From the NCBI GenBank assembly GCA_030645915.1, contig JAUSNO010000005.1, positions 62,001 to 126,000 on the forward strand: 64,000 nucleotides of DNA, given 5' to 3'. The notes beneath the pieces were generated by a model. It was not told the DNA's origin and made no database searches. It was given only the letters and a program-made list of their open reading frames with translations. Positions 45,823 through 52,633 of this stretch are shown here, in pieces. Every line of letters starts with the position of its first letter. Position 1 is the stretch's first letter. A program made the position numbers and the translations under genes. Source of the stretch: Undibacterium sp. (lineage in GTDB: Bacteria; Pseudomonadota; Gammaproteobacteria; Burkholderiales; Burkholderiaceae_D).

Positions 45823-48144
45823 TTATCGCTTCGATTGCATTTCAGTTACATAAATGGAACGTATTTCCTGATTCACTGCGAGAAGGCGCAAAGCATTGAA
45901 AACAACCATGAGTGAACTCAGCGACATTCCTAACGCTGCGTGCCAAGGCTCGAGCAAACCCGTCACCGCGGCGGGTATTGCTACCAGATTATACGCAATC
46001 GCCCAAGTCAGATTTTGTCGTATCAACTTTAATGCAAAGCTCGACAATTTGACACCATAAGCAAGATCCGTCAGTCGATTTGACATCAGCAACAGATCAC
46101 TGCGTGATTGCGAAATGGGCGCGCCCTGTCCCATCACTATTGATACGTCGGCCAGAGACAAAGCAGGACCATCATTCATTCCATCGCCGACCATCACAAC
46201 CACCGCTCCATCTGCCTGCATACGCTTGATGATGTCGTACTTATCGCCAGGACTAAGCTCACCCCGCGCATTTTCCAGTCCACAATCCACGGCAATTTTT
46301 TGCACCACATCAATTCTGTCACCAGATAAAAGTAAGGTTTTCAAACCTCTTTCTTGCAACGTCTTTATCGCTTCTGCGGCATCTTCCCGCAGACAATCAG
46401 CAAGCGCATATACCGCAATCCAACCTTGCTCATTGCCCAGTGCAGATAAGGTTTTACCAGAAAATTGTTCAGGTACCTGGTATGGAACGCCATGCAAATC
46501 CTGGACAAAATCAAGGCGGCCAAGTCGATAAATTTTCCCGTTCATTTTCGCCTCTATCCCGGCACCTGGAATCTCATGAAGATCAATCCATTCAAGCACT
46601 TTTTGCGAAAAAACTTCCTGACGTGGTTTGGCCGAAAGCGCATCGGCAATAGCTTTTGAAACCGGATGTTGCGAATTCAAGCTCAGCGATAAACTGATTG
46701 CATTAGCTTCGACATCCAACATGGCGTGATCCGTGTCATCCGTAGCAAGTAAAATTGAGTCGAGCAGTTTCAGCTTCCCATAAGTCAGCGTACCCGTTTT
46801 ATCGAAAACAAAATGTGTCGCTCTCGCCAGCGACTCAATGGCGCGACCTCTGGCAACCAAGATGCCTTGTTTCGCAAGCTGACCAATTGCGGCCGACATG
46901 ACCCCTGGCGTCGCCAACGACAAAGCACATGGACAAGTCACCACGATCACACTAATAGCAATCCAGATTGCACGACTGCTATCGATTTGCCACCAAACAA
47001 CCGCTGTTAGCAAAGCAATGCAAAGAATAACAAGCAAGAATCGACTCGCATGCTTATCTGCCAACTGCACCAGCGGTGGCTTTTCAGTTGCGGCACGCTC
47101 CATCATTGCAACCAGTGCCGATAACTGCGTTGCATTACCTACGGCTGCCGCTCGCATCACCAAAACACCATTGAGATTAATTGACCCAGCGATTAGTTTT
47201 GCGTTCTTATCTTTGACAACGGCACGAGATTCACCAGTCATCAGCGATTCATCACATTCGCTATAGCCCTCAATGACAATGCCATCAGCAGGAATTTGTT
47301 CGCCTGCGGCCACCAGCAAATAATCGCCAGATTGCAGGGCTTGCGTTTCCACCAGCTCAGTCTGTCGACTGGAGGGAAAAGCAAGCATTCTTTGCGCCAT
47401 CACTGGCGTTAATTGTGTCAATACCCTCAATGCTGCAGTAGTCTTGCGCTGTACTCTTGCCTCGATGTAGCGCGCACCAAGTAAAAGAAAAACAAACATG
47501 ATAGCGGAGTCATAATAGACGGCTCCACCCTTGAAAGTAGCCCAAATACTGGCGAAAAAAGTCAATAATATACCGAGGGAAACTGGCACGTCCATCCCGA
47601 CATATCGGTTTCTGATATCGCGGATTGCACCTCGAAAAAAAGGAAGTGAAGAAAAACAAATGACCGGAATGGTGATGAGGAGGCTCGCCAGTTTCAACAA
47701 GCGATCCAGATCCGGCGTCAAATCCCCGTCCACTTGCGGAACCGGCACCAGATATGCCGGAAATGCGTACATCATGATCTGCATCATCGCAAATCCGGCG
47801 ATAAACAAGCGCCATAATTCCATCTTGCTTTCCTGTCGCTCATGCTCATCCGGAGACTGATTGGCTGGAAAAGCCGCATAACCAAGATCAACTATAGCGG
47901 CAATGATTTTTCGTAGAGATAGTTGGGAGGGTTCCCACAATAAATCTGCGCGATGGCTAGCGACGTTGATATTGAACGAAAGTACTCCAGGCAGCTGTCT
48001 GACTCGAAATTCGATCAACTGAACACATGCGGCACAATGCATTCCTGACAAACTTAGCTTCTCGCGTTGCGCTGGTTCCGTTTGCAAATGAGAGGCAGAT
48101 AACGAACCATATTCATTGGCAACGTCTGAATTTATCTGGTTCAT
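45823..48144 (-). CDS. ccoI: Copper-transporting P1B-type ATPase CcoI/FixI, main polypeptide
   Basis: Exports copper for cbb3 oxidase assembly. The 773 residues include an HMA domain with GMHCAAC at 34-40, multiple membrane helices, the CPC ion-binding motif (TCPCALSLATP, near 405), phosphorylation site DKTGTLT near 450 and GDGMNDGPAL near 655. The N-terminal cysteine-rich domain normally fused to CcoI is absent and is encoded by a separate upstream ORF that overlaps by ATGA. Either the gene is naturally split or a frameshift separates the halves. Confidence 0.9.
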   Translation of the reverse strand: MNQINSDVANEYGSLSASHLQTEPAQREKLSLSGMHCAACVQLIEFRVRQLPGVLSFNINVASHRADLLWEPSQLSLRKIIAAIVDLGYAAFPANQSPDEHERQESKMELWRLFIAGFAMMQIMMYAFPAYLVPVPQVDGDLTPDLDRLLKLASLLITIPVICFSSLPFFRGAIRDIRNRYVGMDVPVSLGILLTFFASIWATFKGGAVYYDSAIMFVFLLLGARYIEARVQRKTTAALRVLTQLTPVMAQRMLAFPSSRQTELVETQALQSGDYLLVAAGEQIPADGIVIEGYSECDESLMTGESRAVVKDKNAKLIAGSINLNGVLVMRAAAVGNATQLSALVAMMERAATEKPPLVQLADKHASRFLLVILCIALLTAVVWWQIDSSRAIWIAISVIVVTCPCALSLATPGVMSAAIGQLAKQGILVARGRAIESLARATHFVFDKTGTLTYGKLKLLDSILLATDDTDHAMLDVEANAISLSLSLNSQHPVSKAIADALSAKPRQEVFSQKVLEWIDLHEIPGAGIEAKMNGKIYRLGRLDFVQDLHGVPYQVPEQFSGKTLSALGNEQGWIAVYALADCLREDAAEAIKTLQERGLKTLLLSGDRIDVVQKIAVDCGLENARGELSPGDKYDIIKRMQADGAVVVMVGDGMNDGPALSLADVSIVMGQGAPISQSRSDLLLMSNRLTDLAYGVKLSSFALKLIRQNLTWAIAYNLVAIPAAVTGLLEPWHAALGMSLSSLMVVFNALRLLAVNQEIRSIYVTEMQSKR

Positions 48145-48392
48145 TGAGATGACTCTGTCATATTTCCCGGGGATTTGGCCTGTAAATATTGCATAGTTAG
48201 ACCATTACGCTCTATCGTTTGCAATACCGCCAGACAACCATGACAACAAACTGGATGTGAGCCGCCATTAAATACGACAAGCAGCGCATTTTCTTTCCTC
48301 ATTTTTTCGTCACAATGAAAACAATTAATTTTTTCACGAGTCTGAAAGCATATGGAAATCGCATCAAAGATAGACGAAAAATTTAAATCCAT
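48141..48392 (-). CDS. Detached N-terminal metal-binding domain of CcoI
   Basis: 83 residues from the ATG at 48392 (the track ORF extends further upstream without support). It contains INCFHCDEKMRKENA and SHPVCCHGCLAVLQTIERNG, matching the Cys-rich domain that precedes the HMA domain in most CcoI/FixI proteins. Its TGA overlaps the ATG of the ATPase ORF as ATGA. The start codon lacks a clear ribosome-binding site. It could be a functional separate subunit translated in coupling with the ATPase, or the front half of a frameshifted ccoI. Confidence 0.75.
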   Translation of the reverse strand: MDLNFSSIFDAISICFQTREKINCFHCDEKMRKENALLVVFNGGSHPVCCHGCLAVLQTIERNGLTMQYLQAKSPGNMTESSQ

Positions 48393-48453
48393 TGAGGTTT
48401 TACGTGCGCACAAGAGGAGAGTTTCAATAGTAACCAAAATAGTAGCGATCTTC

Positions 48454-48467
48454 TTGATCTGACACAA
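48454..48467 (-). promoter_or_regulatory. Possible FNR/Anr box upstream of split ccoI
   Basis: On the minus strand the site reads TTGTG-TCAG-ATCAA, 8 of 10 matches to TTGAT-N4-ATCAA, about 60 bp before the chosen start. Low-oxygen control of cbb3 maturation genes by FNR-type regulators is well known, which makes the site plausible but unproven. Confidence 0.4.
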
Positions 48468-48508
48468 GAAAATATGGCTAAGGTTAATATTATTGCGAAT
48501 CATGAAAA

Positions 48509-48539
48509 GAAAAAACGGCGGCATTGCACCACCGTTTTT
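48509..48539 (-). terminator. Rho-independent terminator, possibly bidirectional
   Basis: Minus strand: AAAACGGTGGTGCAATGCCG continuing CCGTTTTTTC, a GC-rich stem with a U run. The plus strand also ends in CCGTTTTTG. It would end transcription coming from the sppA side before the ccoI genes. Confidence 0.7.
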
Positions 48540-48736
48540 GTCCTTGTGAAAACATCATAGTGAGGAGTCTTAGAAACCTCTCATCCGGGATCAAAACCCG
48601 GAAAATCACTTCACAAATTGTAGGACATTCCACTTCGTCACTACCCGGCAAGTCAAACAACACCGGAGCTCAAATTCAATCCGACCAGGATACAAAGATT
48701 TTTTTGTATATCGACCTCCTCTTTTGAACTAGCTAC
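48509..48736 (-). ncRNA. Candidate small RNA or sppA 3' transcript
   Basis: The 336-bp gap between ccoI and sppA has no convincing ORF. On the minus strand TTGTGA (48765-48770) and TATATT (48743-48748) are spaced by 16 bases, giving a start near 48736, and a strong terminator ends at 48509. The roughly 225-nt product would include a CCGGG-ATCAAAA-CCCGG hairpin (plus-strand reading near 48587-48603). No known RNA family was recognised. It could simply be the trailer of the sppA mRNA. Confidence 0.35.
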
Positions 48737-48860
48737 GTTACCAATATAGGCCAGAGAAAAACAATCACAAAGAAAATTAAAACTATCCAGTCTTGAAGCA
48801 AGATAAAAAAAATTAACTGCGATTTGTTCTCAATATTTCAAACGCTCTTTTCTGATCAAT

Positions 48861-49838
48861 CTACCGCAATGCAGGAGCTCGGCTATTCCAGATAGAAGAG
48901 AAGGCGCCGCTACCTATTGATGCGCCAAATTTTTTCAGAACTCTCTCTGGCAACCCCTCTTTTTGAGTATAGTCAACAATGTTTGCTGTTTTCAACACAT
49001 CCCGGGAAACCGAGTCAACGGTACCAAAATCATCTGCAAGCCCCATAGAAACTGCCTTGGAACCTATCCAAAAAAATCCAGAAAACGTGTCACTCGTCTC
49101 TTTTAGCCTCTGCCCACGCCCCTTGCGAACAACATCGATAAATTGCTGGTGAATTTCATTTAACATCGACTGAGAAAAAATCTTTTGCTTCTCTGTCTGA
49201 GGAGAAAATGGATCCATGAAACCCTTGTTTTCTCCAGCAGTCAACAAACGCCGCTCAACACCGAATTTATCCATCAAGGCAGTAAATCCAAAACCATCCA
49301 TTAATACGCCGATAGAACCGACAATACTGGCCTTATTGACATAAATTTTATCTGCGGCAACAGCAATGTAATAACCGCCGGAAGCACACATTTCATCTAC
49401 AACAACATAAATTGGTTTCTTTGGATATTCTTTACGTAAACGGCCAATTTCATCGTTAATCATTCCAGCCTGAACCGGACTGCCTCCAGGACTATTTATA
49501 CGCATCACAACCCCAACAGAACCGGAATCTGCGAAGGCCCTGTTTAACGCCGGAATGATCGCCTGCGCGCTACCACTTCCTTCAGATTCTATAGCACCGT
49601 TTATTTCAATCAATGCCGCATGTTGTCCTAAATTTTCCATCTCGCCATTACCAAGATCACTAAACAAGTAAAAACCAAAAATGATCAATACTAAAAATAT
49701 TAGCTTAAAGAAAATACCCCAACGACGACGCAAACGCTGTTCACGTAAAGCTTCCATCGCCAACGTTTCAATAAATGTTTTTTCCCAAGTGATTTTTGTT
49801 GCATCAACCGGAGAATTCAAATGGTTGTCGTTTATCAT
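48861..49838 (-). CDS. sppA: S49 family signal peptide peptidase (SppA-like)
   Basis: Membrane-anchored serine protease of the short SppA form (325 aa). N-terminal anchor FFKLIFLVLIIFGFYLFSDL near 45-65; catalytic region MRINSPGGSPVQAGMINDEI and VVDEMCASGGYYIAVAADKI, with the nucleophile Ser in CASGGYY and the general-base Lys expected further downstream (ENKGFMDPFS region). Four bp downstream of the Rieske gene on the same strand, in the rluC-HAD-Rieske-sppA order common in Burkholderiales. Confidence 0.92.
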   Translation of the reverse strand: MINDNHLNSPVDATKITWEKTFIETLAMEALREQRLRRRWGIFFKLIFLVLIIFGFYLFSDLGNGEMENLGQHAALIEINGAIESEGSGSAQAIIPALNRAFADSGSVGVVMRINSPGGSPVQAGMINDEIGRLRKEYPKKPIYVVVDEMCASGGYYIAVAADKIYVNKASIVGSIGVLMDGFGFTALMDKFGVERRLLTAGENKGFMDPFSPQTEKQKIFSQSMLNEIHQQFIDVVRKGRGQRLKETSDTFSGFFWIGSKAVSMGLADDFGTVDSVSRDVLKTANIVDYTQKEGLPERVLKKFGASIGSGAFSSIWNSRAPALR

Positions 49839-49842
49839 ATTT

Positions 49843-50211
49843 TCAAACTAAAACGGGATTAACATAATCGTCTGAACACCAAAAAATCTGACCGTCTTTT
49901 TCGATGATGCCGATTTTCCTCAAGCGGCTGCCTCGACAAGGGCCGCCAGAACAGTACCCAGTGTCTGGTGTATAGATTGCGCCATGTGTGGCACACATAA
50001 TGTAAAGTCCACTGGACTCAAAAAACTCTCCCGGAGCCCAGTCAAGTTCCACAGGAACGTGCGCGCAACGGTTAAGATAACCATGGGCGATTCCGTCAAA
50101 ACGAACCACAAAGCCAGTAGCATCGTCTCTTCCGGCGACTAATGGGAAACGTATCCCCTTGCCGCCTTCGATGAGATCAGCAGAGGAGCAAATCAATGTC
50201 TCAAACGTCAT
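49843..50211 (-). CDS. Small Rieske [2Fe-2S] protein
   Basis: 122 residues from the ATG at 50211 (the track start at 50244 overlaps the phosphatase gene). The cluster ligands are visible as NRCAHV (Cys-x-His) and CATHGA (Cys-x-x-His), with YTPDTGYCSGGPCRGSRL after them, the pattern of ferredoxin-type Rieske domains. No other domain. Partner unknown; it is part of a four-gene run with rluC, a HAD phosphatase and sppA. Confidence 0.85.
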   Translation of the reverse strand: MTFETLICSSADLIEGGKGIRFPLVAGRDDATGFVVRFDGIAHGYLNRCAHVPVELDWAPGEFFESSGLYIMCATHGAIYTPDTGYCSGGPCRGSRLRKIGIIEKDGQIFWCSDDYVNPVLV

Positions 50212-50222
50212 TGGCAACTCGA

Positions 50223-50882
50223 TTAAGCATATTGATTTAGCCATTCACGCAATTCATCCACAGTTTTTGCTGAAAATAGCGGATCTAGCTCTTGCAGGAA
50301 AGATGCCTCGTGCGCACCATACTCAACGGCAACGGACGCTGCGCCAGCATTCGCCGCCATCTGTAAATCATGTGTGGTGTCTCCTATCATCAGCGTGCGC
50401 TTCATGTCCTGTCCCAATTCACGAGTCAATTCTTGCAACATGGCGGGATGCGGTTTTGAAAAAGTCTCATCAGCGCATCGCGTCGCATCAAACGATGACA
50501 ACAAATTGGCACTATGCATTGCTCGATTGAGCCCGACCCGGCTCTTGCCAGTTGCTACCGCCAGGAAATATCCATCTTGCGATAGCTCATTCAGCATCTC
50601 TCTCACGCCGGGGAACAATGGCAATTCATGATCCTTTGCCAGATAATGATAGCGGTAGCGCTCTACCATCCGTGGATGATACTTGGGATCGACATCTGGC
50701 AAGACTGCCTGCATCGCATCGCCAAGCGAAAGACCAATCACGTAAGATGCAGCACGCTCATCTGGAATAGGTAAACCAAGATCTTTAGCTGATGCCTGGA
50801 TACATTTAACGATGGTCGCTGTGCTATCCATCAACGTACCATCCCAGTCAAATACAATAAAATCAAATTGCTTTTTTGCCAT
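50223..50882 (-). CDS. HAD-family phosphatase, phosphoglycolate-phosphatase-like
   Basis: 219 residues. Motif I FDWDGTLMDST with the nucleophile Asp, cap domain, motif II AVATGKSR, motif III region FSKPHPAM, motif IV MIGDTTHDLQMAANAG. Belongs to the Gph/PGP branch; the substrate is not certain. The ATG at 50882 starts AKKQFDFIVFDWDG; the track adds six upstream residues. It follows rluC after about 95 bp. Confidence 0.88.
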   Translation of the reverse strand: MAKKQFDFIVFDWDGTLMDSTATIVKCIQASAKDLGLPIPDERAASYVIGLSLGDAMQAVLPDVDPKYHPRMVERYRYHYLAKDHELPLFPGVREMLNELSQDGYFLAVATGKSRVGLNRAMHSANLLSSFDATRCADETFSKPHPAMLQELTRELGQDMKRTLMIGDTTHDLQMAANAGAASVAVEYGAHEASFLQELDPLFSAKTVDELREWLNQYA

Positions 50883-50976
50883 ATTTCTTACGTAAGGCAA
50901 ACTGCAAAAGCTTGCTTCTTACTACCCTATCCATGAAAGTTCGTATTTTACCTTTAATAAACAACCAGGTTTTTCT

Positions 50977-51984
50977 TCAGCTCAAGCTGACTAAAAATTT
51001 CTGGCACTCAGATGGCAATGCCGCATTAAGTGTCATTGGTATGTTTGTTTCCGGGTGAATGAATGTTATTTGATATGCATGTAAAAACATGCGTTTAAAC
51101 GCTCCGCGACCAGGTGCGGGCTTTAGTAGCGCACGATTTAATGCGAAATCCCCATATTTATCATCGCCTGCGATAGCAAAACCACTAGCCGACAAATGCA
51201 CGCGAATTTGATGGGTACGACCTGTCTTGAGTTCAGCTTCCAGCAGGGCAAATTCAGTGTATTTCTTTTTTAAGGAGAAAATAGTGTGCGATGGCATGCC
51301 ATCTGCCTGCACACGCACACGGCGCTCGCCATCTGCAGTATTGTATTTATGCAAAGGTAATTTCACATGCTGACGAGCGTTTTTCCAATCACCATGCACT
51401 AATGTGAGGTAACGTTTATCTGTTACGCCATCCCGCATCTGTTCATGCAAATTGACCAAGGCTGAGCGTTTTTTCGCTAACAACAATACGCCAGAAGTTT
51501 CTCTGTCGAGACGATGGACCAGCTCCAAAAATTTGGCATCAGGCCGGGAGGCCCGCAACTGTTCGATCACGCCATAACTAATGCCCGAACCGCCATGCAC
51601 AGCAACACCTGCTGGCTTATCAATTACCAGCAAATGACTATCTTCGAATAAGATGGCAAATTCAGCGCCTGGCACGTGGCTTTCTTGCTTTTCCGCCATG
51701 CGAATAGGAGGCACGCGTACGACGTCACCAATCTGAAGTCGATACAGTTGATCAATCCGCCCTTTATTAACTCTCACCTCACCGGAACGTAAAACCCGAT
51801 AAATATGGCTCTTCGGGACGCCTTTGCAGATACGTAACAAATAATTATCAATTCTCTGACCTGCCTCCTCTTCCGAGATTGTTAATAGCTGGACCTTGGC
51901 AGGAACTTGTGAAGCCTGACGGAGAGCGTCATTTTCGGCTTGTTTTTGATGCACTCTCCCATTATTTATCTCTAAGTCCTTCAT
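50977..51984 (-). CDS. rluC: 23S rRNA pseudouridine synthase RluC
   Basis: Isomerises specific uridines of 23S rRNA. The N-terminal S4 RNA-binding domain (EEEAGQRIDNYLLRICKGV, SHIYRVLRSGEVRVNKGR) is followed by the RluA-type catalytic domain with HRLDRETSGVLLLAKK holding the catalytic Asp, and ELKTGRTHQIRVHLSASGF. 335 aa. Divergent from rne across about 650 bp, the standard neighbour arrangement in enterics and betaproteobacteria. Confidence 0.94.
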   Translation of the reverse strand: MKDLEINNGRVHQKQAENDALRQASQVPAKVQLLTISEEEAGQRIDNYLLRICKGVPKSHIYRVLRSGEVRVNKGRIDQLYRLQIGDVVRVPPIRMAEKQESHVPGAEFAILFEDSHLLVIDKPAGVAVHGGSGISYGVIEQLRASRPDAKFLELVHRLDRETSGVLLLAKKRSALVNLHEQMRDGVTDKRYLTLVHGDWKNARQHVKLPLHKYNTADGERRVRVQADGMPSHTIFSLKKKYTEFALLEAELKTGRTHQIRVHLSASGFAIAGDDKYGDFALNRALLKPAPGRGAFKRMFLHAYQITFIHPETNIPMTLNAALPSECQKFLVSLS

Positions 51985-52633
51985 TTTGAATATATAATCG
52001 TTTTCGCTTAAGTATTTAGCTTAAGTAAGTGTATGGATAAACGCGTATTCTACACAGTGGCATGTCCATCGGCCTCGCCAATTTGCAAATTCGATGGAAA
52101 AGATGTGTATGCACATCACCTTGTGTGTCAAGGTTGCGACCAATTGTGGCAATCGGGCGGCACTTTGTGATTTGGATCTGATAGTTTGAATTATAAGGAT
52201 AAGTCTGGTAAGAGATGTGTGTTGATACAAACAAACATGCTTACCGGTTGATGGTGTTGATGTAATGTGATCGATTTTGCCAGATACAATTAATCTAAGA
52301 TGGTCTGGCGCTTAGTAAGTTGCTCATCGCCTGGCGTTGTATTTACATATTGACAAAATATGTAATTTGAACAACGCGGGGGACATGTGCACTCGATTCA
52401 TGTTCAAGACCATCCGCGCCCAGCGCACAATAGAATATGAACCATGGCATCTAGATGCACTCAGCTTTACAGCTATTGTGTTTATCTGCAAAGCTTTTTA
52501 TTTTATTGTACCCGTGGCATTTCCCGCCCCCTCAAACTCTCCGCTCTCGCATACATCCCATGTAAGCATGTTCGCCATTCTCACCTTACAGAGATGGCAA
52601 CAAAAGATGACCGTCAGGTCACGGAGTAATTAA
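51985..52633 (+). promoter_or_regulatory. rne 5' leader and rluC/rne divergent promoter region
   Basis: 649 bp with only spurious ORFs. It contains two marked inverted repeats: GCCAGA/TCTGGC (52279-52284 and 52304-52309) and the long hairpin at 52334-52377. In E. coli rne has a long structured leader through which RNase E controls its own mRNA; this region has the same size and character. GGAG directly before the ATG is the ribosome-binding site. The precise transcription start was not identified. Confidence 0.6.
52334..52377 (+). promoter_or_regulatory. Long hairpin in rne leader
   Basis: Outer arms GCGTTGT (52334-52340) and ACAACGC (52371-52377) pair perfectly; inner arms TTACATATT (52343-52351) and AATATGTAA (52357-52365) pair perfectly around the loop GACAA. 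The small internal loop between them is AT/TTGA. Sixteen Watson-Crick pairs in total, about 255 nt before the rne start. A candidate RNase E autoregulatory element. Confidence 0.65.

Noticed and set aside
48710-48724. GACCTCCTC resembling the 3' end of 16S rRNA
   Set aside because: Only about seven bases match and there is no rRNA sequence around it; chance.
48524-48727. 67-aa plus-strand ORF in the ccoI-sppA gap
   Set aside because: No ribosome-binding site, starts inside a terminator stem and shows no domain.
48509-48736. Rsm/Csr-type sRNA because of several GGA triplets
   Set aside because: The GGA motifs are not placed in hairpin loops and are too few for confident assignment.
52016-52633. 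Short ORFs in the rne leader on both strands
   Set aside because: Overlapping, mutually incompatible frames without ribosome-binding sites or domains; the region is better explained as a structured leader.
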